From: Enterococcus canintestini
GTDB taxonomy: Bacteria > Bacillota > Bacilli > Lactobacillales > Enterococcaceae
Assembly (NCBI RefSeq): GCF_001885735.1
Contig: NZ_JXKG01000013.1
Span: 1 to 64,000, forward strand
Direction: 5' to 3'
DNA length: 64,000 bases
Positions 46,491 through 52,871 of the stretch are shown piece by piece; within the stretch, counting starts at the first letter, position 1; the number at the start of each line of letters is the position of its first letter. The translations under genes were made by a program, and so were the position numbers. The notes beneath the pieces were generated by a model. The model had not been told where the DNA came from. It saw nothing but the letters and a program-made list of their open reading frames with translations, and ran no database searches.

Positions 46491-46554
46491 ATTATAAAAC
46501 TTGACCAAAAAACGTGACATTTATTTAACTATCAAAAAACTAACATTACTGTCA
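46491..46554 (-). promoter_or_regulatory. yxeA promoter with BceR-like box
   Basis: Minus-strand -10 TATAAT (46491-46496) has no good -35. About 50 bp upstream is TGACA-gtaa-TGTTA (46541-46554), one mismatch from TNACA-N4-TGTAA, the BceR-type response regulator motif described in Bacillus. A poor -35 plus an upstream box suggests activation by a BceRS-like system. Confidence 0.5.
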
Positions 46555-46663
46555 TTTCAAAAATAAAATGAAAAGTTAAATGAACTCGCTTAGCGATCAA
46601 GTAATAAGCTGGAATTTAATCAATTGTTCTTCAGATTTCAGCCTATTCTGATTTCTTTAGCTA

Positions 46664-46712
46664 CAAAAAAAGAGAATCCTCTAACTTGTTACAGTTGAGA
46701 ATTCTCTTTTTT
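46664..46712. terminator. Terminator downstream of the MarR-associated genes
   Basis: Hairpin AGAGAATCCTC / GAGAATTCTCT with one mismatch, A run on the left and T run on the right. Confidence 0.8.
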
Positions 46713-46767
46713 TCCTGTTATGTGTGATTCTAAACTTTTTTGCACCAAGAAATTCTTTTCATTTTCA

Positions 46768-47337
46768 TTACGCTAATGCGTTGGGACTGGCTAATTGTGG
46801 CCCTTGACCATAATAGGCTTGGACCCAATCGTCATTATCCCACATTTCAGTTTTACGACGACCACGAAAATAATCCCATTCTGACTCGTATTCCACTTCA
46901 ATAATTTCCCCTGCTGCACCTAATGTTACCCATGCATAATTACCAGATGAGGCTGCAAACTTAACCCACTGAACAGGGAAAAATTGTTCTTGTCCATCGA
47001 TTGCATAAAAATTGCGCTCTTGGTAGTCTACCCGCAAAAATATATTATCACTTCCATATTCCCAGTTTACCTCTGCAATTATTTCTTCGGCTCGTTCTAC
47101 AGCGACATCATCTTCTAATAATTCACCATTAGGCAACGTACTTAAATTTTTTAAACTTATTAAATTATCATCTTCAAAGATGCCAATAATACGCGGGCCA
47201 TTCAGACTAAACTTTCCTTCTGGTTGTAAGCGAAAAATATGCACCAACTTACCATTACGAATCTGATTTTCTTCTTCTGCAATTTGATAATCTGCCGGTA
47301 TCGTAACTACAGCTGCAATCATTTCCCAATAATCCAT
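46768..47337 (-). CDS. Unknown protein, paralogue A of a tandem pair (189 aa)
   Basis: A 189-residue acidic protein with no signal peptide; I do not recognise the family. It shares with the gene at 47578 the N-terminal pattern VTIPxDYQxAEE, central LNGPRII.IF, and a nearly invariant C-terminus (WDYFRGRRKTEMWDNDDWV...GPQL.SPNALA). Both are exactly 189 residues. Two weak PepSY-like halves (VERAEEIIAEVN and WVTLGAAGEIIEVEYE) can be imagined but are not certain. Start chosen at 47337, after AAGAAGG. Last gene of the MarR operon. Confidence 0.7.
   Translation of the reverse strand: MDYWEMIAAVVTIPADYQIAEEENQIRNGKLVHIFRLQPEGKFSLNGPRIIGIFEDDNLISLKNLSTLPNGELLEDDVAVERAEEIIAEVNWEYGSDNIFLRVDYQERNFYAIDGQEQFFPVQWVKFAASSGNYAWVTLGAAGEIIEVEYESEWDYFRGRRKTEMWDNDDWVQAYYGQGPQLASPNALA
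46823..46866. repeat. 44-bp direct repeat, copy 1
   Basis: Identical over 44 bases to 47633-47676. It encodes the shared C-terminal core of the two paralogous proteins and extends to about 56 bases with one mismatch. Recombination between copies would delete the middle gene. Confidence 0.85.
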
Positions 47338-47353
47338 GGTTATGCCTTCTTTC

Positions 47354-47563
47354 TTACCATTCAAAATCATCTAGTTCTTCTTCTAACTTATGAATTTGCG
47401 CTTCCAGCATTTGCATTTCTTCTTTAATTTCTTCTAATGTGGCTCCGCTAGCACTGTAGCCTTTATAGTAAGCTGTCATGTAACCTGTTTCTTCTAGTCG
47501 TTGGAGCTGATCGCGTAACTGCCCTAAAAGCGCTAAGTTGTTTTCATACTGCAATTCATTCAT
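47354..47563 (-). CDS. Small coiled-coil protein between the paralogues (69 aa)
   Basis: A 69-residue protein, mostly helical, with two predicted coiled-coil stretches (ALLGQLRDQLQRLEETG and the C-terminal LEEIKEEMQMLEAQIHKLEEELDDF). A middle Tyr/Gly/Ser segment (AYYKGYSASGA) separates them. No family recognised. The ATG at 47563 follows AGGTGAG; the upstream GTG at 47572 overlaps it. Starts 14 bp after the stop of paralogue B and ends 16 bp before paralogue A, so it is part of the operon and may bridge the two proteins. Confidence 0.65.
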   Translation of the reverse strand: MNELQYENNLALLGQLRDQLQRLEETGYMTAYYKGYSASGATLEEIKEEMQMLEAQIHKLEEELDDFEW

Positions 47564-47577
47564 CTTACTCACCTCAT

Positions 47578-48147
47578 TTAAGCTAATGCATTTGGGCTAT
47601 TTAATTGCGGTCCTTTTCCTTCTCTGGCTAACACCCAATCGTCATTATCCCACATTTCAGTTTTACGACGACCACGGAAATAATCCCAGCGTGAATCAAT
47701 TTCCATCTCAATTAGTTGACCATTTGCTGCTAACGTTACCCAATTGTAGCTACCATTGGTATGACTAAATTTAATCCATAAAACCGGAAATTGATGAGTT
47801 TTTTTATCTTCTCCAATAAATTCCCGTTGTTGGTGTTCAATGCGAATAAATGACAATCCTCTTGCATAACTACGATTACTTTTAGCAAAAATATCTTCGG
47901 CAAGGGCACGGGCGCGTTCAGGTGACGGTAATTTACCTTCAGGAACTACCGCAAGATTTTTAACACTCACTAAAGTATCTTTCAAAAAAACCGCAATAAT
48001 CCGAGGACCATTTAGTTCAAAAATCCCATTTTTTTGATATCGCAAAATAGTTACCTTGTGGCGATTACGGGTTTCATGTCGTTCTTCTGCTAATTGATAG
48101 TCATCTGGAATTGTGACAATTTTATTTAGTAATTCTGTATTTTTCAT
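47578..48147 (-). CDS. Unknown protein, paralogue B of a tandem pair (189 aa)
   Basis: A 189-residue relative of the protein at 46768, beginning MKNTELLNKIVTIPDDYQLAEE and ending with the same WDYFRGRRKTEMWDNDDWV and SPNALA blocks. No membrane segment. The ATG at 48147 follows AAAGGATG; an in-frame ATG nine bases earlier lies inside that site. It lies 18 bp after the MarR gene, suggesting co-transcription and autoregulation by MarR. No function assigned. Confidence 0.7.
   Translation of the reverse strand: MKNTELLNKIVTIPDDYQLAEERHETRNRHKVTILRYQKNGIFELNGPRIIAVFLKDTLVSVKNLAVVPEGKLPSPERARALAEDIFAKSNRSYARGLSFIRIEHQQREFIGEDKKTHQFPVLWIKFSHTNGSYNWVTLAANGQLIEMEIDSRWDYFRGRRKTEMWDNDDWVLAREGKGPQLNSPNALA
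47633..47676. repeat. 44-bp direct repeat, copy 2
   Basis: Exact match to 46823-46866; lies in the 3' part of paralogue B. Confidence 0.85.
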
Positions 48148-48165
48148 GGTAATCATCCTTTCAAC

Positions 48166-48585
48166 CTAATCACTTAACTTATTAAGTGAGTCGATAAACG
48201 ATTTTTGTTCCTCGGCGTTTAAAGGAGCAAAAAAAGCTATGTTTGCTTGTTGTAATGCTTCAATAATAATCGGATATATCGCGTGTCCTTCTTGTGTTAA
48301 GGAAAGAACATAGCCTCTACGATCATTGGGATTTTCTTTTCGTTTTAAATACTGGCTATCGATTAGTTTTTTTATAGCTCGTGTGACATTGCTCGCATTG
48401 ACCCCTGTCAGTTGAACCAACTTTTCTTGTGGCAAATCTCCATAGTCATGTAGTTTTAAAATGTAATAATATAAACTGGAGTTTAATTGATGTGGAGCAA
48501 GATAATTATCTACTAATTTAATATAGCGACGACTAACACTAGCTAATTGTTTTAAGCTATCACTTTCATTTTTATCGTTCTCCAT
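48166..48585 (-). CDS. MarR family transcriptional regulator
   Basis: A 139-residue winged helix-turn-helix protein. The N-terminal dimerisation helix (SLKQLASVSRRYIKLVDNYLAP) is followed by recognition region LPQEKLVQLTGVNASNVTRAIKKLIDSQYLKRKENPNDRRGYVLSLTQEG (about 55-105), with the MarR wing motif NPNDRRG. Probably represses the divergent MFS exporter and its own operon through the palindrome at 48608-48631. The ATG at 48585 is preferred (GGAAGTG upstream); the longer frame to 48639 would run through the operator. Confidence 0.9.
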   Translation of the reverse strand: MENDKNESDSLKQLASVSRRYIKLVDNYLAPHQLNSSLYYYILKLHDYGDLPQEKLVQLTGVNASNVTRAIKKLIDSQYLKRKENPNDRRGYVLSLTQEGHAIYPIIIEALQQANIAFFAPLNAEEQKSFIDSLNKLSD

Positions 48586-48607
48586 CGGCGGCACTTCCTT
48601 TTTCAGT

Positions 48608-48644
48608 TTATTTACTTGCGCAAGCAAATAATAAATCATATAAT
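48608..48644 (+). promoter_or_regulatory. MarR operator and MFS exporter promoter
   Basis: A 24-bp palindrome (TTATTTACTTGC / GCAAGCAAATAA, one mismatch, 48608-48631) overlaps the -35-like TTGCGC (48617-48622). -10 TATAAT is at 48639-48644, spacing 16. It lies between the divergent MarR and MFS genes. Confidence 0.65.
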
Positions 48645-48684
48645 GAACTTCGTCAAATAAATTGTTTTACAGGAGGAATTGGAA

Positions 48685-50034
48685 TTGAACCAAACAAAGA
48701 CAAAATGGATGATTGTCGCAATTTATATCGCTACATTAATAACTGCAATTGAAGCCACGATTGTAGTAACTGCCACCAGAGCGATTACCAATGACTTGGG
48801 AAATCCCAATCTCACTGCTCTCATTTTTTCAACGTATCTTTTTTCAAGCGCCCTAGCAACGCCAATTTTTGGACGAATGGCAGATAATTATGGTAAAAAA
48901 AGAATTTTTCAAACTGGTTTATTACTCTTTTTATTAGGTACAACCTTATGTGGCTTTGCCCCTTCTAGTTGGTTTTTACTGACAGCTCGTGTTATCCAAG
49001 GAATTGGTGCAGGTGGAATCATGCCGATGACTTTTGCGTTAATTGGTGAGTTATTTGACCTTTCAACCCGCGGAAAAGTGATGGGCTTAAATAATTCAGC
49101 TTGGGGAATTGCCTCGCTTATTGCGCCTTTACTGGGTGGAGTCATTTTAAGTCAACTTAGCTGGCACTGGATCTTTTTTATTAATATTCCCTTTATCTTA
49201 ATTGTTTTAACGTTAGTTCAACTATTTTATCAAGAAGAAAAAATTTATGCTCCTTCTCCTCAAAATAGTCTTGTGCAATATAGTGCACTTATTGTCAGTC
49301 TACTGATTACCTTAAGTGGCATCCAGTTGATGGCGAGCCAAATATTTATAGGGAGCGCACTTTTAATTTTAGGATTGCTGACACTTTTTCTTTTTTATCG
49401 ACAAGAAACGAAAACAACGGTTCCGATTGTCCCAATTCAAACCATTCAGATTAGTAATTTTCGTTTACTTACAATTTGTGTCTTCCTAATTAATGGCGCT
49501 TTAATTGGCTTTCAAGTTTATCTACCGCTGTGGGTACAAACTGAATTACATCTATCCGCTACATTAGGTGGTCTTGCACTCTTACCATCATCTATCTTTT
49601 TTATACTTGGTTCTTATTATTCAGGCAAATTACTCTTACGTTATAAACAAAAAAAGCTCCTGCAACTTGTCTTAGCGGGTGCTCTGGCTGGCTTTTTAAT
49701 TCTCAGTTTCTTACCCAATTCAACTGGTTACAGTGCTTTATTGTTACTATCAAGTTTTCTTGGCTTTTTCATTGGCACAGGGGTTACTGTCAGTGTAATT
49801 TCCGCTCAAGCTTATGCGACTCAAGAAAATTTAAGTAGCGTTTCTGGCTTTATTACACTTTGCCGCACCTTAGGTCAAAGTTTTCTAGTAACAATTTTAG
49901 GTGTCATTAACCAGCGCAGTTTTCTAGCACAAAACCAACATATCGCAGGGTATCATCATGTTTATCTTACCGTAAGTATTATCTTCATTTTTTTACTACT
50001 AGTAGTAAGTCGCGCTTCTAGGTCAGAGGGGTAA
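48685..50034 (+). CDS. MFS multidrug exporter (EmrB/QacA, DHA2-like)
   Basis: A 449-residue polytopic membrane protein of the drug:H+ antiporter group. Motif A-like FGRMADNYGKKRIFQTG is near 58-75, motif B-like LLTARVIQGIGAGGIMPMTFALIG near 97-120, and motif C NNSAWGIASLIAPLLGGVI near 135-153. About 12-14 spans. It exports hydrophobic cations, antibiotics or other toxic compounds; substrate unknown. The TTG at 48685 is chosen because AGGAGG is 8 bases upstream; an earlier TTG at 48679 is too close. Divergent from marR. Confidence 0.9.
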   Translation: MNQTKTKWMIVAIYIATLITAIEATIVVTATRAITNDLGNPNLTALIFSTYLFSSALATPIFGRMADNYGKKRIFQTGLLLFLLGTTLCGFAPSSWFLLTARVIQGIGAGGIMPMTFALIGELFDLSTRGKVMGLNNSAWGIASLIAPLLGGVILSQLSWHWIFFINIPFILIVLTLVQLFYQEEKIYAPSPQNSLVQYSALIVSLLITLSGIQLMASQIFIGSALLILGLLTLFLFYRQETKTTVPIVPIQTIQISNFRLLTICVFLINGALIGFQVYLPLWVQTELHLSATLGGLALLPSSIFFILGSYYSGKLLLRYKQKKLLQLVLAGALAGFLILSFLPNSTGYSALLLLSSFLGFFIGTGVTVSVISAQAYATQENLSSVSGFITLCRTLGQSFLVTILGVINQRSFLAQNQHIAGYHHVYLTVSIIFIFLLLVVSRASRSEG

Positions 50035-50084
50035 GGAAAATAGTATGTACGCATCTTGCGGATTACTCAGTTAATCTAGGTTAA

Positions 50085-50170
50085 TAAAAAAGACTCCTCG
50101 TAGAAATACCTCACTAAGCTAGTTCTTGCTAACTTAGGAGATCTATTTCACAACGAGGGGTCTTATTTTT
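50085..50170. terminator. Large branched terminator next to the prophage end
   Basis: Outer arms AAAAAAGACTCCTCGT and AACGAGGGGTCTTATTTTT enclose an inner repeat CTAAGCTAG...CTAACTTAG. It works for both the MFS exporter gene and the truncated minus-strand gene end at 50172. It resembles the element at 6868-6965 (shared TCCTAA..GTTAGC block). Confidence 0.75.
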
Positions 50171-50171
50171 A

Positions 50172-50213
50172 TTATTTAGCTAAAGCTTCTTTAGCTTGGT
50201 CAGCCGGAAATGC
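50172..50213 (-). pseudogene. 3' end fragment of a host gene (probable prophage attachment junction)
   Basis: Fourteen codons including the stop, reading AFPADQAKEALAK, directly followed by the terminator at 50170-50085. Immediately upstream in the same frame is a TGA. This is the look of a gene 3' end left beside an integrated phage. The parent gene is not identifiable from 13 residues; its body should lie at the far end of the prophage, outside the window. Confidence 0.5.
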
Positions 50214-50306
50214 TCACTTTTATAATTTTAACAACATTCAAAACCCTTGATACATCAACATTTTTAGAAATTCGTATTTTTCTAAATTTCATAGAATTTC
50301 AACTTA

Positions 50307-50358
50307 TCTGGGTCAAATCTGGGTCAAAATAGAAAAATCCCAGTTTCGTCTGGGTCAA
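50307..50358. repeat. Three direct repeats of TCTGGGTCAA
   Basis: Identical 10-mers at 50307-50316, 50318-50327 and 50349-50358, about 100-150 bp inside the presumed prophage end. Direct repeats of about 10 bp near an attachment site are typical of integrase arm-type sites; this is an inference. No gene is seen between 50214 and 50515. Confidence 0.6.
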
Positions 50359-50399
50359 TTTATGAGAAAATTCTCATCTAACGTGGGGCGTACATATTA

Positions 50400-50430
50400 A
50401 TAAAAAAGACCCACAAAACGTGGGCCTGAG
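50400..50430 (-). terminator. Prophage-end terminator
   Basis: Minus-strand hairpin GGCCCAC-gtttt-GTGGGTC followed by TTTTTT. Confidence 0.8.
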
Positions 50431-50515
50431 AGAATAAATATGAACACTTTACTCATCATTATAGTTAATATACTTGATGTACAAAAAAGAATCAAGTCCA
50501 ACTCTCTTTCAAAAA

Positions 50516-50611
50516 CTAGTTTTTTATTCCTAGCTCGTCTTTTAAAGCTGTTTGAAGAATATTCGAAAAATTAATTCCTTGTTTTTCTGAGGCATCATTC
50601 AACTCATTAAC
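50516..50611 (-). pseudogene. C-terminal remnant of a HicB-like antitoxin
   Basis: Thirty-one codons plus TAG read VNELNDASEKQGINFSN then ILQTALKDELGIKN. This is the ribbon-helix-helix end typical of HicB antitoxins (..ASEKxGINFSxxLQxALKxxLGI). The frame is closed by a stop just upstream, at the lysin terminator, and has no start or ribosome site. It therefore looks like a decayed toxin-antitoxin gene. No HicA is visible. Confidence 0.6.
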
Positions 50612-50612
50612 A

Positions 50613-50650
50613 AAAAAAGAGCTCAGACCTCATTAAAGAGACCTGAGCTA
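50613..50650 (-). terminator. Lysis-module terminator
   Basis: Minus-strand hairpin AGCTCAGGTCTC-tttaat-GAGGTCTGAGCT followed by seven U, right after the lysin stop. Confidence 0.9.
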
Positions 50651-50657
50651 AACTTTT

Positions 50658-50873
50658 TTACCTAATCAAACCATACGAATTAATTTCCCCAAGAGAGATA
50701 TACCCTTTTTTGAATTGATCTGTCCGGGGTTGAACAGCCCACAGATAGCCGCCAGCTAACACAATATCATTAAACTTGACCTTTTGTCCCTTTTTCAAAA
50801 GTGCGATAATAGGCGCTGATGTTGTCGCAGCTGTACGCAAATTGACATTTGTATTTAACGTAAATTCTTTCAT
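50658..50873 (-). CDS. Probable separate SH3b subunit from an internal start in the lysin gene
   Basis: Inside the lysin frame, AGGAGG (50881-50886) is followed 7 bases later by ATG at 50873. This would start a 71-residue product, MKEFTLNTNVNLRTAATTS..., consisting only of the SH3b domain. The spacing and match to anti-SD are better than those of most genes here. Enterococcal phage endolysins (Lys170 of F170/08) are known to assemble from full-length enzyme and such internally started binding subunits. Confidence 0.7.
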   Translation of the reverse strand: MKEFTLNTNVNLRTAATTSAPIIALLKKGQKVKFNDIVLAGGYLWAVQPRTDQFKKGYISLGEINSYGLIR

Positions 50874-51566
50874 TTTAATTCCTCCTATTGGTGTAGGATT
50901 AAGTTTTGGTGGTTCGGACGTTGGGGTTGGCTTTTCTGGCTTACCATTAACTGCTACATAAGCTTTCCATGCGTTCACATCCCCATAGAATACATTGGCA
51001 TCTAAAAGTCCACCATAGCCTGGCAATCGGGTTTGCGTATTATATTGAAACATAGCCGTTGTAGACCACCCATTCGATTTTGGCGGTTGTGGTTGTTTAA
51101 ATCCACTTGTTTCAGCGTTCAATCCATAGTTGGCAATCCAAAGTCCATAATCTGCTCTTGCTATTTTTGAAAAATCATAACTATTGATTATATTTGTGTA
51201 GGTATAAAACAGTGGCCTAACTCCAGTTCTAGCATATACTCGATCTAAAAATGCTTTCGCCCACTTCACATCATGTTTATTATCCGATTCCCAATCTAAA
51301 ATCGGAATCGCCTCTCCAAAGTAATTTTTTGTCTGTTTTACAAAGAACTCCGCCTCTTGTACCGCAGTTCCTTGTGAACCAATCTCATGTGCATAATGAT
51401 AAAATCCTAGGAGTTTTCCTGCTTTTTTTGCCCGTTGATACACTTTATCACAATATGGATTAATATAACCAGTTCCTCCCGTAGCTTTGACAATCACAAA
51501 ATCCAAGTCCATATTCTGAACTTGGATATCCCCTTGCCAACTTGAAACATCAATACCGTTCAGCAT
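50658..51566 (-). CDS. Phage endolysin: GH25 muramidase with SH3b wall-binding domain
   Basis: A 302-residue lysin. The GH25 muramidase domain (about 1-195) has catalytic acids in GIDVSSWQGD (Asp) and PILDWESD (Asp/Glu), plus VIVKATGG. A Pro/Thr/Lys linker (about 205-228) leads to an SH3b domain (about 235-300, NVNLRTAATTSAPIIALLKKGQKV). It cleaves peptidoglycan at the end of infection. The ATG at 51566 follows AAAGGGGA at 7 bases. A second, in-frame start with perfect AGGAGG lies at 50873, exactly at the start of the SH3b domain. Confidence 0.92.
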   Translation of the reverse strand: MLNGIDVSSWQGDIQVQNMDLDFVIVKATGGTGYINPYCDKVYQRAKKAGKLLGFYHYAHEIGSQGTAVQEAEFFVKQTKNYFGEAIPILDWESDNKHDVKWAKAFLDRVYARTGVRPLFYTYTNIINSYDFSKIARADYGLWIANYGLNAETSGFKQPQPPKSNGWSTTAMFQYNTQTRLPGYGGLLDANVFYGDVNAWKAYVAVNGKPEKPTPTSEPPKLNPTPIGGIKMKEFTLNTNVNLRTAATTSAPIIALLKKGQKVKFNDIVLAGGYLWAVQPRTDQFKKGYISLGEINSYGLIR

Positions 51567-51568
51567 GT

Positions 51569-51880
51569 TCATTCCCCTTTCAAATAATCTTGTTTAGCAG
51601 CTTCAATCAGTTTGTCAATTTCTTCAAATGTAAATGGGATGCGCTCTTTCTTAAATGTATCCATTAACTGTGATTTGACTAACGCACAATCACAGTCTTC
51701 CGGTAAAGAATGAATAAAAATCTCTGTATAACGTTGTTTCAACCACAATTCATTGGCAAGTCGGTCAATACGATAGCTTTTCAAGCATTGATAAATTGCC
51801 AAAAACAAAGCCACCAATACCAAAAAAAAGAGGAAAGAAACCAAAAAATAAGTCACATCACTCATCAAAATAGCCCACAT
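51569..51880 (-). CDS. Phage holin, LLH family
   Basis: A 103-residue protein with one strong N-terminal span (about residues 9-30, YFLVSFLFFLVLVALFLAIY) and a charged cytoplasmic helical tail (YRIDRLANELWLKQRYTEIF...ALVKSQLMDTFKKERIPFTFEEIDKLIEAAKQDY). This is the layout of LLH-family holins. The start overlaps the stop of the upstream holin (TAATG), and the lysin start sits at its stop. Probably a second holin or antiholin tuning lysis time. Confidence 0.75.
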   Translation of the reverse strand: MWAILMSDVTYFLVSFLFFLVLVALFLAIYQCLKSYRIDRLANELWLKQRYTEIFIHSLPEDCDCALVKSQLMDTFKKERIPFTFEEIDKLIEAAKQDYLKGE

Positions 51881-52281
51881 TAGGATCGCCCATCCTTTCC
51901 ATCATGATTCGATTTAAAACTATCTAAAAACCGTTGAAACAAATCTGTTGCTCCACCCATTTTTTGATAGTTTTCTAAAATGGATTTCAGTTCCATCAAA
52001 AGATAGCCCAAATACAAGGTATATAACAAAGCAATCCCCGTTCCTCCGGGAACAATGACCGACAATGGGATAAAAAAAACGAGTAAAAAAATACTGGCGA
52101 TTTTTCTTAAAATCCCATTGATTCCAATCTTCGATTTAAATTCGATCGAAGGATTAATTTTTGCCGCAATCGTTCCTAATAGAAAATCCAATGTCATCGC
52201 TGCACAAATGAGCGCCAAAATAAACAAAACTTTTGCATCTTCCGTTTCTAAAAAGTGTCTAAAATACGCAAACATATCCAT
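51880..52281 (-). CDS. Phage holin (toxin secretion/phage lysis, holin_4 family)
   Basis: A 133-residue protein with three hydrophobic segments (about residues 17-38, 55-78 and 80-95) and the family features TLDFLLGTIAAKINPSIEFKSKIGINGILRK and LYLGYLLMELKSILENYQKMG. It forms lesions in the membrane that release the lysin. Start follows AAGGCGG. First gene of the holin-LLH-lysin unit. Confidence 0.9.
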   Translation of the reverse strand: MDMFAYFRHFLETEDAKVLFILALICAAMTLDFLLGTIAAKINPSIEFKSKIGINGILRKIASIFLLVFFIPLSVIVPGGTGIALLYTLYLGYLLMELKSILENYQKMGGATDLFQRFLDSFKSNHDGKDGRS

Positions 52282-52320
52282 AGTTACCGCCTTCTTTTCT
52301 CAATATAAAAAAGCTCCCGA

Positions 52321-52536
52321 TTACTCGGATTCTTTCGGTCGCAACCAGCTAATAATTTTTTCTTTGGCTGCTTTATCTACTTGGCTGCGTGTCATCTCGT
52401 CAAAATTTCCTTCCGTCAAAACCACACGTGCACTAAAGTTATTGCCATCTACATAGCTTTGATACTGTACTTCGATCGCTTCTGTTTCGTCTTCTTCGTT
52501 AAAAACATAGTTCATTTCAGTCATTCTAATTTTCAT
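52321..52536 (-). CDS. Small phage protein of unknown function (71 aa)
   Basis: A 71-residue acidic protein (MKIRMTEMNYVFNEEDETEAIEVQYQSYVDGNNF...). It has a beta-rich first half and a C-terminal helix with DKAAKEKIISWL. Start preceded by GAGGAGG; overlaps the end of the upstream gene by 11 bases. Such small genes are common between Tal and holin in enterococcal siphophages, with no known role. A weak terminator-like hairpin (about 52305-52330) follows. Confidence 0.7.
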   Translation of the reverse strand: MKIRMTEMNYVFNEEDETEAIEVQYQSYVDGNNFSARVVLTEGNFDEMTRSQVDKAAKEKIISWLRPKESE

Positions 52537-52858
52537 CGGATGTTTCCTCCTCTTTTAAAATTGGCGACAGTTGATGCAGTGTTCTCGCACGAATGGTTAT
52601 TTCTCCAAAATCTGTTGTACTCACTTGAGGAAGATCAACCCCCATCTCTTCTTGATATAATTCTTTCAACTTTTCATTTTGTTGATTTTGTTCCAATTCC
52701 AAGATAGGTTTTGCAGTCTCACGAATCGAGTGAGTAACTGCTCCTAAATTCGTGATTGCCTGATTGATTTTTAAACTTGTCGCAATTGGCAATTCCTTTT
52801 CGCTTAGTTCAAATAAGCCTGTTTCTAATTCTAAAATTTGAAGTACCGTTAATTTCAT
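52526..52858 (-). CDS. DUF1617 family phage protein
   Basis: A 110-residue helical protein (MKLTVLQILELETGLFELSEKELPIATSLKINQAI...) matching the DUF1617 pattern of proteins encoded just downstream of tail genes in Gram-positive phages. No known activity. GGAGGG precedes the start, 13 bp after the Tal stop. Confidence 0.75.
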   Translation of the reverse strand: MKLTVLQILELETGLFELSEKELPIATSLKINQAITNLGAVTHSIRETAKPILELEQNQQNEKLKELYQEEMGVDLPQVSTTDFGEITIRARTLHQLSPILKEEETSDEN

Positions 52859-52871
52859 TTCTTTCCCTCCA

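Noticed and set aside
46823-47676. Insertion sequence or CRISPR-like repeat
   Set aside because: The two 44-bp repeats are coding parts of paralogous genes, with no spacers, transposase or terminal inverted repeats. No CRISPR array was seen anywhere in the window.
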